A stretch of DNA of 44,939 nt from JBFMDU01 sp034431935 (GCA_034431935.1 DAOUCU010000051.1:1-44939), one strand, 5' to 3'. Positions 25,555 to 33,253 are shown, counted from the stretch's first letter. Numbers and translations: made by a program. The notes: generated by a model from the sequence alone, not told the origin.

Positions 25555-25577
25555 TTCTCTCCCTCTGATGGAGAGAA
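25555..25577. repeat. short palindrome, REP-like (8-bp arms)
   Basis: TTCTCTCC-CTCTGAT-GGAGAGAA, followed by a G-rich run (CCGGGGGTGGGT). It lies in the 61-base gap between the TAXI and MFS genes of operon B and resembles the element at 2736-2754. It could attenuate or stabilise the operon mRNA; no T-run follows. Confidence 0.5.
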
Positions 25578-25592
25578 ACCGGGGGTGGGTGG

Positions 25593-26714
25593 CTACTCGG
25601 GCAAGTCATCAAACAGCCTGAACTCCGGTAAGCCCAGCTTGTTCTTGTAATCCTGCCAGAACTTTTGCCACTCGGGGTTCTTGGGGTCGACAACAATCTG
25701 GAGGTCATCGGCCTCTTCAACGGCCTTCGGATAGGCCTCACAGTAGCGGTTGATAAGCTCGATGTTTTCCTTCTGACGGATGTCGTGAGCACTGGTCCAG
25801 ATTCCGAGCTCTTTGAGGTATTCAATTAGGCCCTCATGACAGGGGATAAAGGTATGCCGCAGTCCTCTGACAAGGGTCTCCCGGTTCTTGAAGGTATTGT
25901 CGGGATGACGTTTCTGGAACCGTTTGAAGTTAAGGTCGAACCATTTGGCCAGGTTGTAGACAAAGGCCGGGTCAGTGCTTTCCGTGGTGACTTCAAAGAC
26001 AATGCCCTCGGTGCTGGGGACACCAACGGCTGACCTGACGCCTCCTTCCGGGATAATGCCGAAGCGGATAAGCGGGTCTACGGTCTGGAAGCGCCTGGCC
26101 CCTTCCGGGTCTTTAGCGGCATCGAGCACCAGCCACTTGATGCCGTAGGGGTTCTTCTCCGCTTCGCGCATTGTCGGCGAGTTGGGGAAGCTGAAGCCGA
26201 TATCGGCCTTGCCTTCTATGACCAGCTTGTAGTTTTCCACCGAATTGTTGGCGGGGACCCAGACGATGTCCTCCTTTTTTACCTGCGCCCAGGCCAGGAG
26301 ACCTTCGACCACACGGGTGTTGGCCACATAAGTCATGTGGACCATGCGTGTGCCCGGTTTGATGTCGTAAGGCGTGACCATCTTGCAGTCGCCGCGCATG
26401 AAGAAGCCGCTGTTGTTCTTGGAATGTACCCAGACTGACCGGACCGGAATAGGGCCGCCGTCGCGGGTGGCGTACTTGCGGTCGGCCATAAGCATCTGGC
26501 TGGTCTCGCTGTGGTTGCCGCCGGTTAGCTGGAACATACCCATGCCCAGCCATCGGAAGCGGTTTACCGTATCGAATTCGGGTGCCACATGGACTTTACA
26601 GCCGGTGTCCGCTTCGAACAGCTCCGACCAGCTTTTGGTCGATTCATAGCCCATGCCGGCCCAGTTGACGACGTTAAAACGCCTGGGCCATTTGAACCTG
26701 GGATAAGCGGGCAT
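25593..26714 (-). CDS. TAXI-family ligand-binding protein without export signal, B2
   Basis: A 373-residue TAXI-fold protein that starts MPAYPRFKWPRRFN. The start is fixed by the preceding stop at 26717 and a GAAGGAGGC site, so there is no signal peptide. Core motifs are RGDCKMVTPYDIKPGTRM (Cys replaces the usual Ser), GKADIGFSFPNSP and KDPEGARRFQTVDPLIRFG. The C-terminal extension shows HEGLIEYLKELGIW, IRQKENIELINRYCEA and WQKFWQDYKNKLGLPEFRLF. It sits two bases after the flavodoxin-TAXI fusion. It is closest in motif detail to A2 (KYATRDGGP versus KYAVRDGGP). Confidence 0.85.
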   Translation of the reverse strand: MPAYPRFKWPRRFNVVNWAGMGYESTKSWSELFEADTGCKVHVAPEFDTVNRFRWLGMGMFQLTGGNHSETSQMLMADRKYATRDGGPIPVRSVWVHSKNNSGFFMRGDCKMVTPYDIKPGTRMVHMTYVANTRVVEGLLAWAQVKKEDIVWVPANNSVENYKLVIEGKADIGFSFPNSPTMREAEKNPYGIKWLVLDAAKDPEGARRFQTVDPLIRFGIIPEGGVRSAVGVPSTEGIVFEVTTESTDPAFVYNLAKWFDLNFKRFQKRHPDNTFKNRETLVRGLRHTFIPCHEGLIEYLKELGIWTSAHDIRQKENIELINRYCEAYPKAVEEADDLQIVVDPKNPEWQKFWQDYKNKLGLPEFRLFDDLPE

Positions 26715-26716
26715 GA

Positions 26717-28309
26717 TTAAGCCTCCTTCAAAGATTTGAATAATCGAAATGGTGGCAGGTTAAGCTGTTTTTTGTAGTTTTCCCAGAGGTCGATCCACTG
26801 CTGGTTCTCCGGCAGAATGGCGATGCCCCTGGCATCGGCCATGTCTTTGGCCTCCTGATAGGCGCGTACGTAGCGGTCAATCAGCTCAACGTTCTGCTTC
26901 TGGCGGTCGGCGTGGGTCGGTGTCCAGATACCCTTTTCGGTGAGGAATCGTACCAGCCCCTCATGGGCTGGAATAAAGGTGTGCTCCAATTCCTCGACCA
27001 GTGTATCGAGGCTCATCCACTGGTTCCACGGATGGGCGCTCCTGTATTTTTCGTAGTTCTCATCAAACCAGCGGCAGAGGCGAGTGATCATCATTGCGCT
27101 GATTTCAGCGTGGCAGGTATAGAGGCTGACGCCAACGTTGGACCAGACGCCGAGGCATGAAGGCACCCCGGCATGCATCTGGCCGAAGGTGACTAACGGG
27201 TCAATGGCGACAAAGCGCTTGTAGCCCTCGGGATCAGCATTGGGATTATATTCGAGCCAGCGGATGCCATGGGGGTTCTTTTCGGCCTCCTCAATCGAGG
27301 GCGAGGTCGGTATCCCGAAGCAGACATCGGCCTTGCCTTCAACGACAGCCCGGACGTTCTCCGGATAATTATTGCCGGGTACCCAGATAACGTCTTTCTT
27401 GTCTACTTTGCCCCAGGCAAGGTAGGCTTCGACGATGCGGACGCTGGCGGCATAGCTGGACATATCGGCCACTCTGGTGCCGGGTTTGATGTCATAAGGT
27501 GTCTTTATCGGTGAGTCGCCGCGGACGAACATGCCGGAGCATGACTTGGATTGTGCCCAAACGGCACGAATTGGCCATGGTCCGGTGTCGCGGGCGGCGT
27601 ACTTGCGGTCGGCCATAAGCATCTGGCTGGTCTCCGTAGCGCCGCCGGCGGTAAGCTGGTACATCTTCAGGCCGGTCCACTTGAACCGGTTGACCGTGTT
27701 TGACTCCGGCGTGATGACAATTTTCATCCTGGTGTCTTCAGCCAGGTACTTTGTCCAGGACCTGGCTACTTCAACGCCAACGCCGCTCCAGGCGATAATG
27801 CGGAAATACTCGGGCCATTCAAAACGCGGTTTTCGGGGTGGGTTGAGGTCAGCGGCCTCCGCCGGGTTTACCAGCACCATCTTCCTGCCAAGCTCGCGGC
27901 ACTTCTCCAGTATCTCCGGCTTGGGCTCTTCGAAGGCTACGACCGTATCGAACACCCGCTTCCACTTTAATTCCTGGAGGCGGTGGTTGAGGCCGTCGAG
28001 GCACATCGCCCCGCCAATACCGGCACTGACGACACAGGCATAGGCTTTCTTCTGAGCTTTAGGCATTTTCAACAGGTCATAATGGTATCTGCAGAAGAAG
28101 TCCCATATCATGCCGGCCATCGTCTGGAAGTAGTTGCCGGTTCCCCAGATGAAGACTTCGTAGTTTTCAAGGTCAGCCTTGGTCAGCTCGGTCACCTTGA
28201 TACACCTGACATCGGTAGCACCGGCGGCTTTAGCGCCTTCTTCGCAGGCTTTGGCCATGCTTTCGACATGGCCGGTCTGAGACCAGTAGATAATCAGCAG
28301 TTTGTTCAT
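26717..28309 (-). CDS. flavodoxin-TAXI fusion protein, cytosolic, B1
   Basis: A 530-residue two-domain protein. Residues 1 to about 150 are a flavodoxin-like domain: IIYWSQTGHVESMAKACEEG forms the FMN phosphate loop, and FIWGTGNYFQTMAG and VVSAGIGGAMCLDG supply the isoalloxazine loops. A short Pro-rich linker (LNPPRKPRFEWPEYF) leads into a full TAXI domain (about 165-530) with RGDSPIKTPYDIKPGTRV, GKADVCFGIP and the shared C-terminal extension (HEGLVRFLTEKGIW, WIDLWENYKKQLNLPPFRLF). There is no signal peptide; AAAGGAG precedes the ATG. The fusion joins an electron carrier or NADPH-quinone-reductase-like module to a ligand-binding fold, suggesting redox chemistry on, or redox sensing with, the bound ligand. 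First gene of operon B. Confidence 0.88.
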   Translation of the reverse strand: MNKLLIIYWSQTGHVESMAKACEEGAKAAGATDVRCIKVTELTKADLENYEVFIWGTGNYFQTMAGMIWDFFCRYHYDLLKMPKAQKKAYACVVSAGIGGAMCLDGLNHRLQELKWKRVFDTVVAFEEPKPEILEKCRELGRKMVLVNPAEAADLNPPRKPRFEWPEYFRIIAWSGVGVEVARSWTKYLAEDTRMKIVITPESNTVNRFKWTGLKMYQLTAGGATETSQMLMADRKYAARDTGPWPIRAVWAQSKSCSGMFVRGDSPIKTPYDIKPGTRVADMSSYAASVRIVEAYLAWGKVDKKDVIWVPGNNYPENVRAVVEGKADVCFGIPTSPSIEEAEKNPHGIRWLEYNPNADPEGYKRFVAIDPLVTFGQMHAGVPSCLGVWSNVGVSLYTCHAEISAMMITRLCRWFDENYEKYRSAHPWNQWMSLDTLVEELEHTFIPAHEGLVRFLTEKGIWTPTHADRQKQNVELIDRYVRAYQEAKDMADARGIAILPENQQWIDLWENYKKQLNLPPFRLFKSLKEA

Positions 28310-28358
28310 GATTCAAGGCTCCTTTCCCTGAGAGTCAGCCATCCAATACCGAGAGTGC

Positions 28359-28378
28359 CGGGCATCGGGCGATGCCCG
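28359..28378. promoter_or_regulatory. 8-bp stem hairpin in the leader of operon B
   Basis: Perfect inverted repeat CGGGCATC-GGGC-GATGCCCG, 50 bases before the fusion gene start. It falls between the predicted -10 (TATACT, 28397-28392 on the minus strand) and the coding region, so it would be in the transcript leader. No T-run follows. Role unknown. Confidence 0.45.
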
Positions 28379-28390
28379 CCACATGCGCGG

Positions 28391-28400
28391 GAGTATATTC
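28391..28400. promoter_or_regulatory. MarR-operator-like site at the operon B promoter
   Basis: GAGTATATTC differs at one base from the GAGTATACTC unit that is doubled in the palindrome at 21447-21473, and both are preceded by GG. On the minus strand it contains a TATACT -10-like hexamer about 85 bases before the flavodoxin-TAXI start. A one-mismatch hit is expected about once by chance in a window this long, so its position is the main support. Confidence 0.4.
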
Positions 28401-28431
28401 AGCCTAGTGTAATTTTAACGGATTCGTTGCG

Positions 28432-28767
28432 TTGGGCAAAACGACCATACTGTGGATTCGGCGTGAACTGTTATGTGGATTGGGGTGTTCAGCCCGGGCC
28501 TTGGCCTTTAATGGTGCTGAAATCCTGTGCCGGTGTACCGGCGGTGCTGAAGAAGGACTTCGGCACGGGCGTTACCGTACTATCTGCCGGGCTGACTGTG
28601 CCGCAAGTATCTTTGTGGTTGCTATTAACATCCCTAATATACGGACGGAGATATATGCGCCGGTATTGACCCAGCATCCTGGTCAGTTCCCGCCTAACAT
28701 GCTCGCAGGGTATCTGCCGAAGGATGCCAGTGAGGCCAGGGACTGGTTGCTGAAGCACAGGAGGTGA
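28432..28767 (+). pseudogene. probable relic of a carbon-nitrogen hydrolase (nitrilase-superfamily) gene, C-terminal part
   Basis: One frame of 111 codons holds CSARALAFNGAEILCRCTGG, then RTICRADCAASIFVVAINIP, and a compact C-terminus ending DWLLKHRR. Nitrilase-superfamily enzymes have this order: ARALA..GAEI after the catalytic Cys, then RA.A..N..FVV..N about 30 residues on. Here the stretch before it (WIRRELLCGLG) does not keep the usual C-Y-D/E nucleophile motif, and the N-terminal two-thirds with the Glu and Lys of the triad is missing. There is no ribosome site. I read it as a decayed gene end; another hydrolase family cannot be excluded. Confidence 0.45.
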
Positions 28768-28794
28768 TGAGAAGGGATCCCGCCCGTACCCCGC

Positions 28795-29241
28795 CTATTT
28801 CTTCGGTCTTTCGTATTTGAAGAGACAGACAACATCACCTTCGCCCATGGCGGCGAGGCGTTTGCCTTTCATGCCGGGGAAGGCGGCTTGTGTGGCGGCG
28901 ATGTCCATGTCGCAGATGATGTGGCAGGGCTTTTCAAAGCCGAACTCTTTGTGGAGTCCTGCGGAAAGCGCCGGGCAGGTGCGCTGTATTTCGAGCACGG
29001 CGTCGACTGTACCGGTCGAAAGGTCGATTACCTGCATTTCCATACCCATCTGCTTGTAAAGTGGGATGCCCTTGGTGAAGCCCTCGGCGAGGCTGCAATT
29101 GTCAATCATCCGGCCCATGTTGGCCTTCTGGCGTTCCGGGTAGCCCTGGAAAAGCGTTTCCCAGGCTTTCTGCTCGCCGGACTGGTCCATTACCTTACGG
29201 TAGGTCTCGAATTTCTTGCGGAAAATCTCTTTAGCGTCCAC
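28795..29241 (-). CDS. small soluble protein, resembles L-2-amino-thiazoline-4-carboxylate hydrolase family
   Basis: A 148-residue protein with no signal or membrane segment. It starts at GTG 29241 with a strong AGGAGGAGG site; a TATAAT lies at 29281-29276. The C-terminal half, RTCPALSAGLHKEFGFEKPC, ICDMDIAATQAAFPGMK and GEGDVVCLFKYERP, fits the pattern of the ATC-hydrolase-like family (CP......C...D.......G..C.F.Y). Members of that family are mostly uncharacterised and often sit beside corrinoid or aromatic-degradation genes. The four cysteines could bind metal. Single gene, same strand as operon B. Confidence 0.5.
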   Translation of the reverse strand: MDAKEIFRKKFETYRKVMDQSGEQKAWETLFQGYPERQKANMGRMIDNCSLAEGFTKGIPLYKQMGMEMQVIDLSTGTVDAVLEIQRTCPALSAGLHKEFGFEKPCHIICDMDIAATQAAFPGMKGKRLAAMGEGDVVCLFKYERPKK

Positions 29242-29384
29242 GGCCGTACCTCCTCCTGATGTAATCGGACTGCCTATTATAGTTTAGCACCTATTGAAAA
29301 CCCTATCCTTGGGGCATAGAATAGCCTCAATCACTCTACCTATTATGATTTTCATGCCGGTTATCCCGGCGGGAGATGTTAGAG

Positions 29385-31283
29385 ATGACCACCAGAAGGA
29401 ACGTTGAAAGGGACGCGCTTCGAGCCGAGGAGAAAGCTGAATCGGCCACTTCGGATGCGGTGATGGCGGCGCAAAAGGCGGAAGACGTCGTCAGCCGGCT
29501 TGAACAGATTGCCAGGGATACCAAGGCGGCAGCGCTTGAAGCGACCAAGTCAGCCCAGAAGGCGTTAAGCCGGGCTGAGGCCCTCGACCGGTCGACCTCT
29601 GAGACTTCCCGCAAGGCGCTGGAAATGGCCAGGGCCGCTGGAGAGAAGGCCGACGAGGCCATCCGCGAGTTGCAGAACGCGGTCAAAGAAGCTGCGGCAT
29701 TGAGCCATGAGGCCACCAGTGAGGCAATAGCCGCCGCCAAGGAGGCCGTCAAGTCAGCTCAGGATGCTTCCCGGCTCGCTATCGAGCAGGCTAAGGCGGC
29801 GGCTGCTGAAGCTAAAGAGGCGGCAGATGAGGCTGCCCGGTCCGCTCGGGAAGTAGCTCAAGACATGATTCAGGCCTCCCGTGAGGCGATGGCGAGAATT
29901 GAGGAACTTGAGCGCGAAATTCAAAAGCAGGCGCAGGAGCTCGATGCTGCCTTCAAGACGGCGGTCGGGCAGGTCGAAGAGAAAATCAAAGACGTTGAGG
30001 ATGCCGTAGAGTCAGCATTAGACCAGTTGAAAGATGCCGCCGATACGGCCTCGAGGACTTCTGAGGACGCTGTTTTCAAGGTTGAGGAAGCGAGCCGCAG
30101 GGCTAAGGAGGTATCCGATGAGGCGGTCAGCTCTCTGAAAGATGCGGTGGAAAGGGTAGGCGATATTTCCAAGGATGCTATCGAGCGGGTGGAAGAAGTA
30201 GCCAGAGTCGCCAGGGAGTCATCGGAAGAGTCTGCAGTGGCAGTCAAAGAGGCGGCCCGGAGTGCGGTTGATTCTATCAAGGAAGCAATTCAGGCCCCCG
30301 AGGAGGCCTGTCAGGAGGCCATTGCCCAGGTCCAGACGATGGTGAAGGCGGCAAAGGAATCCGCCATGTCGGCGGTGGCAACTGCCAGGAACGCAGTTGA
30401 AGACGCCGTCCGCGCCGCACGGGAAGCCGAGGACAAGTGCCGTGAAGCGGTTGATGAAGTGCTGGGCAGGCTTCGTCAGGTGGAAATGACTGCCAGGGAA
30501 AGCACTCAGGTTGCCTCGGCTGCGGCCCGGGAGCAGGCTGAGGCGACAAGTAAGGCGATAAAAGAGGCGGCTGATAGTTCGGCTCGTGCTTCTCAGGAGG
30601 CAGTGCGCCGGGTGGAATTGACAGGGAAGTCGGCCAAAGAAACGGCTGATGCCGCGATACGCGCCGTGCGCGAAATTGCCGATGACGCCGAGCAGACCAG
30701 CCGTGAAGCCGCCCGGCTTGCTCAGGAAGCGTCCCGGGAGGCGGTGGCCGCGATCGAGAAGGTAGTCAGGGAGGCCAAAGAAGCCGCCGAAGCTTCTAAC
30801 CGGACAGCCAGAGAAATGGTTGATAAAGCGATTGAGTCATTAAAGCAGTATGTGCTCAGGGCTGGGGAAATCGGACATACTGCCAGGCCGGCGGATAGCG
30901 GGGTTGAGGTCGCCAGGGAAGGCCAGGAATCTGCCGGCCGTGTCTCTGAGAGCGCGGGCGGTGCTGGTAAGGAGGCTGCCGACGGCGTGATCAGACCGGC
31001 GCCGGGTGAACCTATGGCCGGCTACAAGCCGGTGACACCGGCAAGAACGCCATCGCCCCGGGCGTCTTCTCAATCGAGTTCAGCTAAGGCCACGCCGCAA
31101 CCCGACGATGACCTCGATGCTTCCATCGAGGCTTTAAGAGGTGCGACAAAGGAGGTTGATGGACAGCGGGACAGGAAGGCTCAACCATCTCCTGACGAGG
31201 AACCAGCCGGACCTCCGGTCGAACCACCCCGGAAACCGCCGAGACGGGGAAGCGACTGGCCGAAGAAGGTTTTCCCCGGTTAG
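29385..31283 (+). CDS. long alanine-rich coiled-coil repeat protein
   Basis: A 632-residue, highly charged protein. From about residue 5 to 510 it is an almost unbroken amphipathic helix of repeated units such as AKEAADEAARSAREVAQ and SREAARLAQEASREAVAA, rich in A, E, K, R and S with no proline and almost no aromatics. The last 120 or so residues are disordered and rich in Pro, Ser and acidic residues, ending RRGSDWPKKVFPG. There is no signal peptide. It resembles LEA-like or apolipoprotein-like helices and could scaffold a complex, bind lipid or protect against desiccation. ATG 29385 is preferred because GGGAG lies nine bases before it. A paralogue starts at 44435. Confidence 0.8.
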   Translation: MTTRRNVERDALRAEEKAESATSDAVMAAQKAEDVVSRLEQIARDTKAAALEATKSAQKALSRAEALDRSTSETSRKALEMARAAGEKADEAIRELQNAVKEAAALSHEATSEAIAAAKEAVKSAQDASRLAIEQAKAAAAEAKEAADEAARSAREVAQDMIQASREAMARIEELEREIQKQAQELDAAFKTAVGQVEEKIKDVEDAVESALDQLKDAADTASRTSEDAVFKVEEASRRAKEVSDEAVSSLKDAVERVGDISKDAIERVEEVARVARESSEESAVAVKEAARSAVDSIKEAIQAPEEACQEAIAQVQTMVKAAKESAMSAVATARNAVEDAVRAAREAEDKCREAVDEVLGRLRQVEMTARESTQVASAAAREQAEATSKAIKEAADSSARASQEAVRRVELTGKSAKETADAAIRAVREIADDAEQTSREAARLAQEASREAVAAIEKVVREAKEAAEASNRTAREMVDKAIESLKQYVLRAGEIGHTARPADSGVEVAREGQESAGRVSESAGGAGKEAADGVIRPAPGEPMAGYKPVTPARTPSPRASSQSSSAKATPQPDDDLDASIEALRGATKEVDGQRDRKAQPSPDEEPAGPPVEPPRKPPRRGSDWPKKVFPG

Positions 31284-31351
31284 ACTATCTCGAACGCAAT
31301 GAGAGAACTGTGAGGTTGCAGAGTACCTCCAATTACCGAATTACACGGGGG

Positions 31352-32050
31352 TTACCGGGCCTCTGTAACTATCTCTGAAAGAAAACCGTCCAGCACCCGG
31401 TTAAACTCGTCCGGCTGGTCCAGCATAACGTAGTGGCCGGCGTTCTCGATGACGTTGAGGCGGCAGTTCGGGATGCTGGCGGTAAGCCGCTCAAAGGAAG
31501 CCCGTGGTATCGGGTCTTCAGCCCCAATAACGACCCGGACCGGTACTTTGATTTCGTTCAGCCGGCCGGAAATATCGAAATCTCTCATGGCCGTCATGTC
31601 TGCGAGCCGCCCCGCAGTTCCGACTAACAGCATCCGCATAATCAGGCTGTCCCGTTCGTGGGCAGGGAGCCGCTTGAACTGTTCCTTGAGGCGTTTCAGG
31701 TAACCTTCGATGTCATTTACATAGGCCTCTGGATTGTTGTAGAAGGCTGGCGGCATGCTCATCCGCGAGGTCGAGTCCACCAGAACCAGACCAATGATGT
31801 CGTCCGGATATTTCAGCGTGTACTCCACGGCAATCCCACCGCCCATGGAATGGCCGCAGAGGACGATTTCCCGGTAGCCCTTACGAGAGATGTATCCGTG
31901 AAGCCAGTCAACTATGGCTTTCATCCTATCAAGCGGCGTGCCGTCGGGATGTCCGGGCCGGGTGATAGCGTCAGCATCTTTGAAATGAGCGAGTTGCTTA
32001 TACCAGACGCCGCCGAAGCCACCGCTACCGTGGATAAAGACCAGTTTCAT
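31352..32050 (-). CDS. alpha/beta hydrolase
   Basis: A 232-residue alpha/beta-hydrolase-fold protein. The nucleophile elbow is LCGHSMGGG (S68), the acid is probably the Asp in GAEDPIP and the base the His in ENAGHYVML. The oxyanion-side FIHGSGGFGGVW is near the N-terminus. The short cap domain holds several Met and Tyr residues. No signal peptide, so it acts in the cytosol; typical substrates are esters, lactones or C-C bonds of ring-cleavage products. Its ATG overlaps the selD stop (ATGA), so the two are translationally coupled, though a functional link to selenium is not evident. Confidence 0.9.
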   Translation of the reverse strand: MKLVFIHGSGGFGGVWYKQLAHFKDADAITRPGHPDGTPLDRMKAIVDWLHGYISRKGYREIVLCGHSMGGGIAVEYTLKYPDDIIGLVLVDSTSRMSMPPAFYNNPEAYVNDIEGYLKRLKEQFKRLPAHERDSLIMRMLLVGTAGRLADMTAMRDFDISGRLNEIKVPVRVVIGAEDPIPRASFERLTASIPNCRLNVIENAGHYVMLDQPDEFNRVLDGFLSEIVTEAR

Positions 32051-33093
32051 TTTATGGTCAGGACGCCCCTGGGGCTTTTCACTACCTCGCCGACAATTGC
32101 GGCATCGGCGATTCCGGCCTCCTTGAGACTCCGGAGCAGGACTAATGCCCTGTCGGGTGCTATTGAGATGAGCAGGCCGCCGGAGGTTTGCGGGTCGAAA
32201 ATAATATCGGAAATATATTCGGGCAGGCCCCTGGCGATTCTTACCTGTGACGAGTAGAACTCACGGTTTTTGTGAAGCCCCCCGGGGCAGAATCCCTGGG
32301 CTGCAAACTCCGGTGCTCCGGAGAGTATCGGCAGTGCCGAGGACTCCAGCCTGATGCCCGCGGCGCTGTTGTGGGCCATGCCCAGAGCGTGGCCGGCCAG
32401 ACCAAAACCGGTAATATCGGTACAGGCGTGGGCGTCGGCTTCCTGCATTAGCTGGGAGGCCTTGTCGTTGAGCGCCGTCATGACCGAGGTAATGCGGGCT
32501 ATGGCACCCCTGCTAAGTCTGCCAGCCTTGAGCGCCGTAGTCATGATGCCGAGGCCGAGCGACTTGGTGAGAATCAGCCTGTCGCCGGGCCGCGCGCCGC
32601 CATTGGTAATCAGCCGGTCGGGGTGAACGATACCGGTGACGGAGAGGCCGTACTTGAGTTCGTTGTCGTCGACGGTGTGGCCGCCGATGAGGACTGCCCC
32701 GGCCTCCATCAGCTTCTCCGCCCCGCCGCGCAGGATTTCTCTCAGCACGGAGATACTGAGCGATTTGGATGGGAAGCCGGCGATATTCATGGCCGTGACC
32801 GGCCGGCCACCCATGGCGTAGACGTCACTCAGGGCGTTGGCGGCGGCGATTTTGCCGAAGGCGAACGGGTCGTCAACCACGGGCGTGAAGAAGTCGAGCG
32901 TCTGGATGATGGCGATGTCGTCGCTCAGCCTGTAGACGCCGGCGTTGTCCATGTCGGTCATGCCGCGCAGGACGTTGTCATCAGAGACGAACGGCAGGCC
33001 GCACAGGGCTTTGTCCAGGTCCCCTGGACTTAGCTTGGAAGCTCAACCCGCAGCACGGACGGCTTCGGTCAGGCGAAGGGGCTTCTTGGCCAT
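32047..33093 (-). CDS. selD: selenide, water dikinase (selenophosphate synthetase), selenocysteine-containing
   Basis: Makes selenophosphate from selenide and ATP for selenocysteine synthesis. The gene starts at ATG 33093 (AAGGGAG upstream), not at the internal ATG at 32961. Residues 1-16 end in LTEAVRAAG, codon 17 is TGA (33045-33043), and the frame continues ASKLSPGDLDKALCGLP, which is the N-terminal SelD signature with U17 where E. coli has Cys17. The next conserved Lys (ASK, K20) is present. Downstream motifs are TLDFFTPVVDDPFAFGKIAA, SDVYAMGG, GGHTVDD and FDPQTSGGLLIS. Full length is 348 residues including Sec. An ORF caller that stops at TGA loses the active site. It is divergent from selA and coupled to the alpha/beta hydrolase gene. 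Confidence 0.95.
33013..33045 (-). promoter_or_regulatory. UGA selenocysteine codon plus SECIS-like stem-loop
   Basis: The UGA is at 33045-33043. Thirteen bases later the mRNA can form a perfect 7-bp stem, GUCCAGG and CCUGGAC, with a GGA loop (33029-33013). Bacterial SECIS elements lie inside the coding region just after the UGA at about this distance. The stem-loop is inferred from complementarity; loop contacts with SelB are not testable here. Confidence 0.7.
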
Positions 33094-33130
33094 TCACTCC
33101 CTTACGGCGGTTCGGTTTGTAACCTTTAGC

Positions 33131-33139
33131 ATTATAGCA
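33131..33139 (-). promoter_or_regulatory. extended -10 promoter of selD
   Basis: TGCTATAAT on the minus strand (33139-33131) is an extended -10 element 38 bases before the selD start; no good -35 is visible, as is common for extended -10 promoters. The selD-selA gap is only 160 bases, so both promoters lie close together. Confidence 0.45.
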
Positions 33140-33253
33140 CGACCATCGTACCTGACGCCGTCTCCCTAGAGATGGGAATATTCGTTGTCATCCATCTCTA
33201 TGTGTGAGGGAGCTAGAGTGATGGGTAGCACCTGTTGTAGAATGTTTGTCAAC

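Noticed and set aside
33094..33253. Possible tRNA-Sec between selD and selA
   Set aside because: I looked for a long acceptor arm, a TTC loop and a TCA anticodon and found no cloverleaf-like arrangement in the 160 bases.
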